Positions 52,311-61,098 of a stretch of DNA of 64,000 nt are shown in pieces. Where the stretch lies: the NCBI RefSeq assembly GCF_030380735.1, contig NZ_JAUDRZ010000030.1:518045-582044 (forward strand). Direction: 5' to 3'. The stretch comes from Rhizobium sp. S152. Its GTDB lineage: Bacteria > Pseudomonadota > Alphaproteobacteria > Rhizobiales > Rhizobiaceae. How positions within the stretch are numbered: the stretch's first letter is position 1; every line of letters starts with the position of its first letter. The translations under genes were made by a program, and so were the position numbers. The notes under the pieces were generated by a model. It did not search any database. It saw nothing but the letters and a program-made list of their open reading frames with translations, and was not told where the DNA came from.

Positions 52311-52682
52311 TTGAGCCAGTGTGAGAAACGCTCGCCGCTTGCCCAATCGCCCCAGCTGCCACGTTCCCAAGACGGCGAGCCGGTGTTTCCCGAGCCGTGG
52401 GCTGCCGAAGCCTTTGCGATGACCGTCCATCTGCACGAGCGCGGCCTGTTTGCCTGGACCGAGTGGGCCGAGGCGTTGTCGGGCGAGTTGCACAAGCCCG
52501 GCAGAGCAGAGGATGGCAGCGATTACTTCGATTGCTGGGTGGCGGCGCTGTCCTCGATTCTTGTTGATCGTGGTGTTGCCGATGCCGAGACGATCGCGGC
52601 TCTGCAGCAGAGTTGGCAGCGGGCGGCGGAGGCCACGCCGCATGGCAAGCCGATTACGCTCGACAATGATCCGCAGCGCTGA
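52311..52682 (+). CDS. Nitrile hydratase accessory protein
   Basis: 123 residues. PVFPEPWAAEAFAMTVHLHERGLFAWTEWAEAL is the signature of nitrile hydratase activators and self-subunit-swapping chaperones. These deliver cobalt and oxidise the cysteine claw of NthA. TTG 52311 has CGGAG upstream. It should be adjacent to nthB but is displaced by the toxin-antitoxin pair. Confidence 0.88.
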   Translation: MSQCEKRSPLAQSPQLPRSQDGEPVFPEPWAAEAFAMTVHLHERGLFAWTEWAEALSGELHKPGRAEDGSDYFDCWVAALSSILVDRGVADAETIAALQQSWQRAAEATPHGKPITLDNDPQR

Positions 52683-52710
52683 TGGTGTCGCAAGTCCCCA
52701 TGTCGTGACT

Positions 52711-53493
52711 TTACGATGGGAACTGCCGATAGCACTCCTCCGCGACCTTTCTCAATTCCTCGCGCGAGATCTCGCCGGTCACGGCATAGCCGAGTTCGCC
52801 GTCGATCCAGTAGAAGGTCTCGATATTGTCTGATGAGGCGAAGCGGAAGCTGGTCGTCCGGTTGGCGGCGTTGCGGCCGACGAGGACCGTGAGGCGTTCG
52901 CCGGCCTGGTTCTCGTACATGAACATCGCGCCCGGCTTGCCATCGACAGGCAGCAGGCGGCCGCCGACGAGATGGTAGTTCAGGCTCGCAAGATCGGGCA
53001 CCTTGAGATTTGCGATTGCCAGGCGCTTGCCGAGCCATGTGGCGAGGTGCGCTTCGTCGTCGGCGAAGACCTCAACAGGGTGGCGGACTTCGCTGGCGTA
53101 GACGAGGAAGGCGTTCTGCGCTTCCTTCGGGAAGGTTTCCTGCGCTGTCAGCTGCAATTGCGGGCGTTCGAACAGGGCGGGGCCGTAGTGGCCGGCGAGC
53201 GCGCCGGCGGCGAAGACGGCGATGGTTGCCGCGACCGCTGCGAGACGTTTCGACCATGGGGAAAACACCGGTGGCCTGCCGACCATATCGGCATCGCCGG
53301 GCCTGCTGTGTTCATAGCCTGAGAACATCGTCTTGATGCCGGTATTCTGCGCCTGCCATTCGGCTATTCTCGCGGCATCATCGGGATTGTCGCGCAACCA
53401 TGCCTCGATGCGCGCGTGATCGGCATCGGCAAGCAGGCCATCGGTGTAGGCGTGGAGGTCCGCTTCGGTCACGGGTTGGTCGGCGGCGTTCAT
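52711..53493 (-). CDS. Transmembrane anti-sigma factor
   Basis: 260 residues. The N-terminal cytoplasmic region (VTEADLHAYTDGLLADADHARIEAWLRDNPDDAARIAEW) is of the RsiW/ChrR-like sigma-binding type. One membrane helix (LAAVAATIAVFAAGALAGHY, residues about 84-103) follows, then a periplasmic domain with ETFYWIDGELGYAVTGEI. It binds the adjacent ECF sigma; start overlaps the sigma stop (ATGA). The gene is intact although the sigma gene is frameshifted. Confidence 0.88.
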   Translation of the reverse strand: MNAADQPVTEADLHAYTDGLLADADHARIEAWLRDNPDDAARIAEWQAQNTGIKTMFSGYEHSRPGDADMVGRPPVFSPWSKRLAAVAATIAVFAAGALAGHYGPALFERPQLQLTAQETFPKEAQNAFLVYASEVRHPVEVFADDEAHLATWLGKRLAIANLKVPDLASLNYHLVGGRLLPVDGKPGAMFMYENQAGERLTVLVGRNAANRTTSFRFASSDNIETFYWIDGELGYAVTGEISREELRKVAEECYRQFPS

Positions 53494-54006
53494 TTCGGTC
53501 TCCGAAGCGTAATGACATTGTCTGATTTCATGTGTTCGGCCAGCTGCTGGCGGGCGCGCGAAAGGCGTGACATCACGGTGCCGAGCGGGATATCGAGTAT
53601 GTCAGCCGCTTCCTGGTAGGTGTAACCCTCGATGACCACGAGCATCAGCACGGCGCGGTGATCTTCCGACAGGCCGTTCCAGCGCGTCTTCCAGGCGGGA
53701 GCGTTCGAGCGGGTCGGCGGATGTCTCGGGTGCTGCCACGTCCACGGCGCCGTCTATATCGACGAGGTTGCCGCGCACGATGGTGCGGCGCTGGTTGCGG
53801 TAGAGGTTGGTCATGATCGTCAGCACCCAGCCGCGCAGGTTTAGGCCGCGCCACTGCGCGCGGCGGGAGAGCACCTTCTCGACGCAGTCCTGCAGCAGGT
53901 CCTCGCTATCGCTGTCGGAGCGGACCAGGCTGCGGGAATAGCGCCTGAGTGACGGGAGGAGGGCCAGGATCTGGCCCTCGAAGGTTTCGGGCGCGGGTGG
54001 CTTCAT
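53490..54006 (-). pseudogene. ECF sigma factor gene with a one-base frameshift
   Basis: The expected 171-residue ECF sigma factor is broken by one base. In frame from ATG 54006, residues 1-109 give a normal region 2 (SDSEDLLQDCVEKVLSRRAQW, RGWVLTIMTNLYRN). The frame then runs into nonsense and stops at 53602. From about 53675 the next frame reads region 4 normally (SEDHRAVLMLVVIEGYTYQEAADILDIPLGTVMSRLSRARQQL) to a stop at 53490, overlapping the anti-sigma start. Removing one C of the pair at 53679-53680 restores a perfect protein. It may be a real mutation or a sequencing error. Confidence 0.9.
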
Positions 54007-54027
54007 GCGATCGAGCCCGCCCAGCGC

Positions 54028-54408
54028 TTATGGCTTTGCGACATCCCACACATCCTTGACGCCGTCACCGGTGATGTCGCCCATCTTCTTGTCCTTGACC
54101 CAGAAATAGAGTGGCATGCCGTCCTTTGCCCATTGCTTGGTGCCGTCCTTGCGGTCCACGATCGAGTATGCCCCTTCCGGCTTGGCATTGCCATCGGCCA
54201 TCAGCGGCGGCCAGTTCTTGGCGCAGTCGTCGTAGCAATTGGACATGCCCATCTTGTCCTTCTTGAAAGTGTAGAGCGACATGCCGTTTTCGCCCGCGAG
54301 AACCTTGCCCTTGGCGGATTCGACCGTCTTCACGGGCGGGGCGGCGAAGGCTGCGGTGGCGGCTGCGGATGCGACGGCGAAAGCGATCAGGAATTTCGCG
54401 GATTTCAT
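54028..54408 (-). CDS. Secreted COG4315-type repeat protein
   Basis: 126 residues. Signal peptide (FLIAFAVASAAATAAFAAP). Two related repeats follow: GMSLYTFKKDKMGMSNCYDDCAKNWPPL and GMPLYFWVKDKKMGDITGDGVKDVWDV, the Lipoprotein_15/COG4315 pattern. It usually lies beside an ECF sigma/anti-sigma pair, as here, and may be part of that regulon. Function unknown. GGAGA precedes ATG 54408. Confidence 0.88.
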   Translation of the reverse strand: MKSAKFLIAFAVASAAATAAFAAPPVKTVESAKGKVLAGENGMSLYTFKKDKMGMSNCYDDCAKNWPPLMADGNAKPEGAYSIVDRKDGTKQWAKDGMPLYFWVKDKKMGDITGDGVKDVWDVAKP

Positions 54409-54583
54409 CGGGTGTCTCCTCGGTTTGGGCGCACGCGGTTTGCGTTGCCTGACATGAGACAAAGCGAGGGGCGATTTTATTCCCTGGTACCGGTGATTTT
54501 TATTCGGCAGGGTATGAAGGCCGGCTGACGCTCACCATTTTGCGGTTGCCTATCCCGCGCGAATCCTGCCAAGTCGATGGATC

Positions 54584-55711
54584 ATGCAATTTGCTCCGCA
54601 ACAAGACGAAGCCCTGAAGGCCGTTTCCAGATGGCTGAAGGAGGGAAAGGCTCCGATTTTCCGCCTGTTCGGCTATGCTGGCACAGGGAAGACGACGCTT
54701 GCGCGACACTTCGCCGAGCATGTCGATGGCGAGGTGCTGTTCGCGGCGTTCACCGGCAAGGCGGCGCAGGTGCTGCGGTCGCGCGGCGCCAGCAACGCGC
54801 GCACGCTGCATTCGCTGATCTACCGGCCGCGCGGCGAAGAGGCTGTCGAGGACGAGGAGACCGGCAAGACCTCGATCGCGCCGATGTTCTCGATCAACCG
54901 CCAGAGCCCGGTCGCCAAGGCGGCGCTGATCATCGTCGACGAGTGCTCCATGGTGGACGAGGCGCTGGGCAAGGACCTGATGAGCTTCGGCACGCCGATT
55001 CTCGTGCTCGGCGATCCCGGTCAGCTTCCGCCTGTTTCCGGCGGCGGCTACTTCACCAACCAGGAACCGGATTATCTCCTGACCGATATTCACCGGCAGG
55101 CGCGCGACAACCCGATCATCGGGCTCGCCATGCAGGTGCGCGAGGGCAAGGAGATCATGTACGGCGATTACGGATCGGCGCAGGTGATCTCGAAGAACGA
55201 AGTCAACCAGGCGCTGGTCCTCGATGCCGACCAGGTGCTTGTCGGCACCAATCGCACGCGCCGCCGCTACAATCAGCGTCTGCGCGAACTCAAGGGTTTC
55301 ACGACGGATTATCCGCAGACCGGCGACAAGCTGGTGTGCCTGCGCAACGATCCGGCCAAGGGGCTGCTCAACGGTTCGCTCTGGCAGGTGATGACGTCGT
55401 CGAAGGAGACGACGAAGCCCGGGATCAACCTTTTGATCCGTCCCGAAGACGACGACATGGATCGCGGCGCGGCGAAGATCAAGCTGCTCAAGCAGGCCTT
55501 CGAGGATGTCGAGGGCGAGATTCCGTGGAACACGCGCAAGCGTTATGACGAGTTCGATTTCGGCTATGCGCTGACGGTCCACAAAGCGCAGGGCTCGCAG
55601 TGGAACAATGTGGTTCTGTTCGACGAGAGCTGGGCGTTTCGCGATACAAGGGAGCGCTGGCTGTATACGGCCATCACGCGCGCGGCGGAAACGCTGACGA
55701 TCGTTCGCTAG
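54584..55711 (+). CDS. RecD-like ATP-dependent helicase
   Basis: 375-residue SF1 helicase. Walker A GYAGTGKTTLA is at about residues 29-39. Walker B is LIIVDECSMVD. Further motifs are GDPGQLPPV, IHRQARDNPI, and the UvrD-like C-terminal VHKAQGSQWNNVVLFDE. It lacks RecB/RecC partners and the RecD N-terminal domain, the usual form of solitary AAA/RecD helicases in rhizobia. Its role is unclear. Confidence 0.88.
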   Translation: MQFAPQQDEALKAVSRWLKEGKAPIFRLFGYAGTGKTTLARHFAEHVDGEVLFAAFTGKAAQVLRSRGASNARTLHSLIYRPRGEEAVEDEETGKTSIAPMFSINRQSPVAKAALIIVDECSMVDEALGKDLMSFGTPILVLGDPGQLPPVSGGGYFTNQEPDYLLTDIHRQARDNPIIGLAMQVREGKEIMYGDYGSAQVISKNEVNQALVLDADQVLVGTNRTRRRYNQRLRELKGFTTDYPQTGDKLVCLRNDPAKGLLNGSLWQVMTSSKETTKPGINLLIRPEDDDMDRGAAKIKLLKQAFEDVEGEIPWNTRKRYDEFDFGYALTVHKAQGSQWNNVVLFDESWAFRDTRERWLYTAITRAAETLTIVR

Positions 55712-55719
55712 AAGCTTTC

Positions 55720-56406
55720 TCAGACCTGGACGATACCGAGCAGGACGGCCTTGGCGATAGCCTGGAAACGGTTGTTGGCATGCAGCTTGCGGATGATGCC
55801 TGATTCCAGGAGTTCGGCATCTTCCTGCCTGAGATCGAGCGTGCGGGCGATGCGCTGGGTGGATTGCCCCTCGGCCATGAGGACGAGGCAGCGCGATTCC
55901 TGATCGGTCAGGGCCGCTGCATTCACGTTGTCGTTGAGTGGCGTGTCGTCCTCGATATCCTGATCCAGGAGATCGGTCACCTGGCGCAGTTGCCGATGGA
56001 GCGTCGACATTTCGGCGGTCAGTTCACGCCTGCGTGTGAGGAGGGCGGCGCGGAAGATGCTTTCGGCACTCTCCTGCGAGTCCGCTTCCAAAAGTTCGTT
56101 CATCAGCTCCTGGATAACCGCCACCGCCATGCCCGCGTCGCGACAGAGATTGATGATCGCCATCCGCATGATGTCGCTGCGGTCATAAACGCGCATCAGC
56201 CCCATGCGGCTTGCCGATATCAGGCCCTTCTCTTCGTAAAAATGCAGCGTACGATGGGTAACGCCGAAGGCATTGGCCATTTCAGCAATAGGAACCTTGC
56301 CGGAGGGCAGGTCGGGTGGAAGCGGAGCAAACGGGAGAAACCGGTGTCGTGGTTGCGCCTGCGACGGAACAGCCGCAGAAAAGCTGGGCTTGTCGTTCTC
56401 TGTCAT
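55720..56406 (-). CDS. MerR-LuxR hybrid transcriptional regulator
   Basis: 228 residues with two unlike DNA-binding domains. A MerR-type winged helix at about residues 38-105 (VPIAEMANAFGVTHRTLHFYEEKGL) is followed by a helical dimerisation stretch to ~150, and a LuxR/GerE-type helix-turn-helix at about 164-222 (ALTDQESRCLVLMAEGQSTQRIARTLDL). Rhizobia have small groups of such proteins. Targets and signal are unknown. Its 3' end is eight bases from the RecD-like gene (convergent). Confidence 0.78.
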   Translation of the reverse strand: MTENDKPSFSAAVPSQAQPRHRFLPFAPLPPDLPSGKVPIAEMANAFGVTHRTLHFYEEKGLISASRMGLMRVYDRSDIMRMAIINLCRDAGMAVAVIQELMNELLEADSQESAESIFRAALLTRRRELTAEMSTLHRQLRQVTDLLDQDIEDDTPLNDNVNAAALTDQESRCLVLMAEGQSTQRIARTLDLRQEDAELLESGIIRKLHANNRFQAIAKAVLLGIVQV

Positions 56407-56830
56407 GAACCCTCCTGTTCATGCATGAGGTGCAGTTTTGCGCGATATCGTAGCTCGGTAGACCGCTTTTCCTCCGGTGATGTTTTTATTTCCAAAGCAA
56501 CGCCTAGCACATATCTGCGGACATATTGTGCTGATGTTATTCAGGAATGGCGTATTTTGTTAGTATTAAAAGTAATCACTTTTAAATAAGAGGGCAATGC
56601 TGCGGATGAATTGTACATCATTGCTTGACGTTGTGGTCTTAACATATTGAAGGCGTATCGGTTAATCACTTAAATTCGGCGATGATACATGAATGGGGCG
56701 GCTTTTGTCGCATGCATTGGTTGTATCCGCTGCATCATCAAATGAGATGAACCCATGAGCGAATCTCGTTGGCGAAGACGGGAGGTTTGGCTTAAAAGCG
56801 AGAGATCATTGCCTGATTGGATGCTTCATC
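56407..56830. other. Long promoter region before pdxJ
   Basis: 424 bases with no convincing gene. The middle (about 56510-56700) is AT-rich for this genome and probably holds the divergent promoters of the MerR-LuxR gene and pdxJ. I see no repeat or hairpin. Confidence 0.4.
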
Positions 56831-57583
56831 ATGCCGACTACGCTTTCCGTCAATCTCAACGCCATCGCCATGCTGCGCAATCGTCGCGATCTGCCCTGGC
56901 CAAGCGTGGAGGCGCTGGGGCGAATCGCGCTCAAGGCCGGCGCCAGCGGGCTGACGGTGCATCCGCGGCCGGACCAGCGGCATATTCGCTTCTCCGATCT
57001 CCCCGTCATCCGCAACCTGATCGATGACGAGTTTCCAGAAGCGGAATTCAACATCGAGGGCTATCCGACGGACGAGTTTATCGAACTGTGCAAGTCGGCA
57101 GCACCTGAGCAGGTAACGCTGGTGCCCGACGATCCCTCGCAGGCGACGTCTGACCACGGCTGGGATTTTCGCGCGCATCGTGCGTTTCTGACCGACATGA
57201 TCGGGCGGCTGAAGGCAATGGGGACGCGGGTGTCGTTGTTCGCCGATGGGGACGGGGACGAGGAAGCCGTTGCGATCGCCAAGGCAGTCGGTGCAGATCG
57301 CATCGAACTCTACACTGGCCCATACGGCGGCTGTTACGACGCGCCGGAGCGGGTGGGGCCGATTCTCGAAGCACTCGGCAAGACGGCAGATGCGGCGCTG
57401 GCGATCGGGCTCGGCGTCAATGCCGGACATGATCTTACCGTCGCCAATCTTCCGCCGCTGGTGAAACGCATTCCAGATCTCGCCGAGGTATCGATTGGCC
57501 ACGGGCTGACGGCGGATGCACTGGAGTTCGGCATGGCCGAGACGGTGCGCCGCTTCTGCCGCGCCTGTGGCCAGAAGATCTGA
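56831..57583 (+). CDS. pdxJ: Pyridoxine 5'-phosphate synthase
   Basis: 250 residues. Condenses 1-deoxyxylulose 5-phosphate with 3-amino-2-oxopropyl phosphate. Conserved stretches: SVNLNAIAMLRNRRDL, GLTVHPRPDQRHI, FNIEGYPTDEF, VTLVPDDPSQATSDHGWDF, RVSLFAD, IELYTGPYG and GVNAGHDLTVANL. The final VSIGHGLTADAL is typical. Not part of an obvious operon. Confidence 0.96.
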   Translation: MPTTLSVNLNAIAMLRNRRDLPWPSVEALGRIALKAGASGLTVHPRPDQRHIRFSDLPVIRNLIDDEFPEAEFNIEGYPTDEFIELCKSAAPEQVTLVPDDPSQATSDHGWDFRAHRAFLTDMIGRLKAMGTRVSLFADGDGDEEAVAIAKAVGADRIELYTGPYGGCYDAPERVGPILEALGKTADAALAIGLGVNAGHDLTVANLPPLVKRIPDLAEVSIGHGLTADALEFGMAETVRRFCRACGQKI

Positions 57584-57604
57584 CGCTGTTCTGATCGAAT
57601 GAAA

Positions 57605-57630
57605 GCCCGCTCCGGTGGTGCGGAGCGGGC
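57605..57630. terminator. Hairpin between pdxJ and the quinone reductase gene
   Basis: Ten-base arms gcccgctccg / cggagcgggc with loop gtggtg, 22 bases past the pdxJ stop. It can serve both convergent genes; on the minus strand it is followed by ctttcatt. Confidence 0.75.
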
Positions 57631-57652
57631 CGTGGCGTCAACGACAGCGCTG

Positions 57653-58540
57653 TCAGGCGACGAGCGCTGCCTTGTTGGCCACGAAGTAGTCCTTCAGCGA
57701 CTGCGGCTGCTTGCCGGTCAGTTTGCTGAAGTCCTCGGTCACGTGATCGAAATTGCCGGCGCGGACATTGGCGTCGGCCGAAACCAGCATGTCAGCGACA
57801 AAATCGGGAAGACCGGCGCCGAGCAGGCCCTGGCGCAGCTGGTCGTCGGTCACCTTCACGGCGGCGAGCGGCTTGCCGGCGGCTTGCGAGATGGCGGCGG
57901 CGATTTCGTCGGCGGAAAGCGACTGGGCGCCCGTCAGCGTGTAGGTGGCGCTGTTCTTGGTGCCGGATGCAAGCGCCGCGGCCGCGCCAAGAGCGCAATC
58001 GTCGCGCGAGATGTTCGGAACCTTGCCGTCGCCCGATGCCGTGTACCAGCTGCCGCCCTGAAGATTGTGCGGCATGGAATGCATGTAGTTGTCGAGATAC
58101 CAGGCGTTGCGGATGATCGTGTAGGGCAGGCCGCTGGCCTTGACGGCGTTTTCGGTGCCGAGGTGATCGGGCGCGAAGGTGACGAGCGACTTGTCGGGCG
58201 AGGGCATCGAGGTGTAGGCGATGTGCTTGACGCCGGCTTTCACGGCGGCTTCAACAGCGGTCGTGTGCTGCTTCAGGCGCTGGCCGGGAACGGCGAGGGC
58301 GTCGGTGCTGATGATGAGCACGCGGTCGGCGCCCTTGAAGGCTGCTTCCAGCGAGGCGGCGTCATCGAAATCGGCCTTGCGGGTCTGAATACCCTTGGCG
58401 GCGAGGTCGGCCAGCTTGGAGGTGTCGCGGCTGGCGGCGATCAGGTTGGCCGCGGGAACCTTGTAGGTCTCGAGCAGGTGGTGGATGACGCGCTGGCCGA
58501 GCTGTCCGGCGGCACCGGTGATGAGGATCGTTTCGCTCAT
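57653..58540 (-). CDS. NAD(P)H:quinone oxidoreductase (QorB/YtfG-like)
   Basis: 295 residues. NmrA-like short-chain dehydrogenase fold with the nucleotide motif ILITGAAGQLGQRVIHHLLE. Segments ADFDDAASLEAAFKGADRVLIIS, HIAYTSMPSP and IIRNAWYLDNYM resemble YtfG. It is divergent from an HxlR-family regulator 123 bases away, the same pairing as ytfG/ytfH. It probably reduces quinones or electrophiles. Confidence 0.88.
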   Translation of the reverse strand: MSETILITGAAGQLGQRVIHHLLETYKVPAANLIAASRDTSKLADLAAKGIQTRKADFDDAASLEAAFKGADRVLIISTDALAVPGQRLKQHTTAVEAAVKAGVKHIAYTSMPSPDKSLVTFAPDHLGTENAVKASGLPYTIIRNAWYLDNYMHSMPHNLQGGSWYTASGDGKVPNISRDDCALGAAAALASGTKNSATYTLTGAQSLSADEIAAAISQAAGKPLAAVKVTDDQLRQGLLGAGLPDFVADMLVSADANVRAGNFDHVTEDFSKLTGKQPQSLKDYFVANKAALVA

Positions 58541-58568
58541 GTCTGTAAACCTCTACGTTCGATTGCTG

Positions 58569-58583
58569 GTCTCGAAAAGAGAC
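58569..58583. promoter_or_regulatory. Candidate HxlR operator
   Basis: Inverted repeat gtctc / gagac around gaaaa in the divergent region, 28 bases from the quinone reductase start. The arms are short, so low confidence. Confidence 0.4.
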
Positions 58584-58663
58584 TAGGGCTAAAATAGGGA
58601 TTGACCGACCGCTGTAAAGGAGGCAGTTTTTGCGCCGTAAGTTACCAAAAGGGAACCAGCAGA

Positions 58664-59083
58664 ATGGCCGGCACCGTCGTCAACCTGAAGAGCAAGGCCG
58701 CGCCGCGCGTGCGCAACGAGGTCGATCTCTCCAAGCTCGATTTCAACAATTGCCCGGTGCGGGACATGATGCAGCAGATCGGCGGCAAGTGGTCGACGCT
58801 GATGCTGGAGGCGCTGTCGCAGCGGCCTTACCGCTTCGGAGAACTTCGCCGGATGATCCCGGATATTTCGCAGCGCATGCTGACGCAGACGCTGCGCGAC
58901 CTGCAGCGCGACGGCTATATCGAGCGCGAGGTGTTTCCGACCAAGCCGCCGAGCGTCGAATACCGGCTGACCGATCTCGGCCAGTCGCTCTACCAGCCAC
59001 TGGCACTGCTGTTGAACTGGGCGGAGAACAACCATGAGGCCGTTCGCGCCGCCCGGATCAAGTTCGACGCATCGGGTGCGTGA
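58664..59083 (+). CDS. HxlR-family transcriptional regulator
   Basis: 139 residues. The winged HTH holds CPVRDMMQQIGGKWSTLMLEALSQRPYRFGELRRMIPDISQRMLTQTLRDLQRDGYIER (about residues 30-88), the HxlR pattern with a Cys near the start (Cys30) that in relatives senses quinones or electrophiles. ATG 58664 has AAAAGGGA upstream. Divergent from the quinone reductase it probably represses. Confidence 0.92.
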   Translation: MAGTVVNLKSKAAPRVRNEVDLSKLDFNNCPVRDMMQQIGGKWSTLMLEALSQRPYRFGELRRMIPDISQRMLTQTLRDLQRDGYIEREVFPTKPPSVEYRLTDLGQSLYQPLALLLNWAENNHEAVRAARIKFDASGA

Positions 59084-59134
59084 CGCTCCCGTGCCTTGCG
59101 GCGCGGAATGAAGCGTCACGCCTTTGCTGATCGT

Positions 59135-60346
59135 TCAGCGCTTCCGCCGTCCTTCGGTGAGGAAGAGCAGGAAAGCGAGGCTCGGGAAGCAGAGGCCGAT
59201 CCAGGCGGCCAGCGTCCAGCCTCCGGTGGCAAACGCCCAGCCGCCGATGGCCGAGCCGAAGGCGCCGCCGGCGAAGAAGGTTGCCATGAACAGGCCGTTG
59301 AGGCGGCTGCGGTGCTCCGGGCTGATCGCGTAGATCGCCCTCTGGCCAACCACGAGATTGGTCGTTACCCCGAAATCCAGAATGATCGCGGCTGCCGTCA
59401 GCAGCGTCAGCGCGAGTGCCGAGCCGTCTGTCGCGAAATGGCTGATCAGGAAGGCGATGATGCCGCAGAGCATGGCCATGGTGGAGGCAATCTTGCCGAG
59501 ATCGCGGTCGGCGAGGCGTCCGGCGATCGGCGAGGCGATGGCGCCGGCGGCACCGGCAAGCGCGAAGAGGGCGATGCCGTTCTGCGTCAGGCCGAAGGCC
59601 GGGCTTGCGAGCAGGAGCGGCGTCGTCGTCCAGAACAGGCTGAAGGCGCCGAACATGCCGGCCTGGTAGAGCGCGCGGCGCTGCAGGACACGGGAGTGCA
59701 GAGCGAGATGGGCCATGGAGGCGAGCAGTGCACCGTAGCTCAACCGTGTGTGCGGGGTGCGGACCGGCAGCTGGATGCGCAGGATGGCGGCGAGCAGGAT
59801 CATGACGACGGCCGACGCGTAATAGACGACGTGCCAGGAGGTGGCCTCGGCGAGGAAGCTCGCGACGGGGCGGGCAAGCATGATGCCGCAGAGCAGGCCG
59901 CTCATGACATTGCCGACGACGCGGCCACGCGAGGCATCCGGCGCCATGTTGGCAGCGAAGGGCACGAGGACCTGAACGGCGACCGAGCCGAGGCCGATAC
60001 AGAGAGACGCGGTCAGGAACATCGTCGGCGTGCTCGACAGAGCCGCGCCGATCAGCGCAATCGCCGACATCAATACAAGCGTCAGCACAAGCTTGCGGTT
60101 TTCCATCAGGTCGCCGAGCGGAACGAGCAGAAGCAGGCCGAGGCCGTAGCCGATCTGCGTCAGCGTGACGATCAGGCCGGTGGCGGCGGGAGAGAAGCCG
60201 AGAGAGGCGCTGATCGGGCCGGCCAGCGGCTGGCCGTAATAGAGATTGGCGGCCACGAGCCCGCAGGCGGCGGCGAAAAGGAATGTCATCAATGGCGAAA
60301 TCGTCGGATGGGCGACGGTCTCGGGACTAGTGGCTGAAATGCTCAT
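59135..60346 (-). CDS. MFS transporter, DHA1-like drug exporter
   Basis: 403 residues and twelve predicted membrane helices. The motif region reads YGQPLAGPISASLGFSPAATGLIVTLTQIGYGLGLLLLVPLGDLMENRKLV (residues about 38-88), with the loop-2 motif G-D-x-x-x-x-x-K. A TetR-family gene 76 bases upstream on the same strand probably controls it. Exports a small molecule; substrate unknown. Confidence 0.9.
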   Translation of the reverse strand: MSISATSPETVAHPTISPLMTFLFAAACGLVAANLYYGQPLAGPISASLGFSPAATGLIVTLTQIGYGLGLLLLVPLGDLMENRKLVLTLVLMSAIALIGAALSSTPTMFLTASLCIGLGSVAVQVLVPFAANMAPDASRGRVVGNVMSGLLCGIMLARPVASFLAEATSWHVVYYASAVVMILLAAILRIQLPVRTPHTRLSYGALLASMAHLALHSRVLQRRALYQAGMFGAFSLFWTTTPLLLASPAFGLTQNGIALFALAGAAGAIASPIAGRLADRDLGKIASTMAMLCGIIAFLISHFATDGSALALTLLTAAAIILDFGVTTNLVVGQRAIYAISPEHRSRLNGLFMATFFAGGAFGSAIGGWAFATGGWTLAAWIGLCFPSLAFLLFLTEGRRKR

Positions 60347-60422
60347 GTGCGCTCCGATGGGGCCTGTTCGGATTATGATCTGGTTCTAGGCGGGCGAACG
60401 TTGCGCCCTTTCTTGAGTGTTC

Positions 60423-61040
60423 TCAGGTGACGAGTTGCATCGCCCGATCCACCACGGCGGCCATCTCTTCCTGGCCCCGGCCGGTCTTGCCGGCGATCCG
60501 CATGCCCTGCGTGAGACAGAAAAGCGTGCGGGCCAAGCTTTCAGGGTCCACCGACGACGAGATCGAGCCGTCGGCCTGGCCGAGATGCAGCAGGTCCAAT
60601 ATCCTCTTTTCATTGATTGCGGAGGCGGCCCTGATCTGGTTTGCGGCCTCCTCGTCGAAGAGGGCGAGATCGTTGGCGCTGCTTACAACGAGACAGCCGC
60701 GCTTGCCGGACAGCCCGTGTGACGAGTCGGCGTAGAATGACAAAAGCTGCCGAACTTTCTCGCGGCCGCTGCCGACGCCGTCGAGTCGTCCCTGCAGAAC
60801 AGCAAGGCGAACGGCGCGGTAACGCTCGAAAGCGGCCAGGAAGACGCCGCGCTTGTCCTTGAAAGCCTTGTAGACGCTGCCCGACGTCAAGTTCATCGCC
60901 TCGGTCAGATCACTGATCGAGGCAGCCTGGTAGCCACGCTCGGAGAACACCGCGAGTGCCCCGTCGAGCGCCAATTCGAGATCGAATGTGCGAGGCCGGC
61001 CGCGGGCCGGATGCTTTCTGTCGAGGGTTTCCGTCGTCAT
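60423..61040 (-). CDS. TetR/AcrR-family regulator
   Basis: 205 residues. N-terminal HTH (ALAVFSERGYQAASISDLTEAMNLTSGSVYKAFKDKRGVF, residues about 28-67), then a ligand domain with the RGCLVVSSANDLALFDE stretch seen in NemR-like members. It is transcribed with the MFS gene. A palindrome upstream is a good operator. Confidence 0.92.
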   Translation of the reverse strand: MTTETLDRKHPARGRPRTFDLELALDGALAVFSERGYQAASISDLTEAMNLTSGSVYKAFKDKRGVFLAAFERYRAVRLAVLQGRLDGVGSGREKVRQLLSFYADSSHGLSGKRGCLVVSSANDLALFDEEAANQIRAASAINEKRILDLLHLGQADGSISSSVDPESLARTLFCLTQGMRIAGKTGRGQEEMAAVVDRAMQLVT

Positions 61041-61052
61041 GCCACCTAATTA

Positions 61053-61068
61053 GGAAATGATCGTTTCC
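61053..61068. promoter_or_regulatory. Candidate TetR operator
   Basis: ggaaa-tgatcg-tttcc, 13 bases upstream of the TetR start, with gatc in the centre. Palindromes of this kind are typical of NemR-like TetR sites and would repress both the TetR and the MFS gene. Confidence 0.6.
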
Positions 61069-61098
61069 AAATCAAGTGAAATTTTGCGTTGCAGCAAA

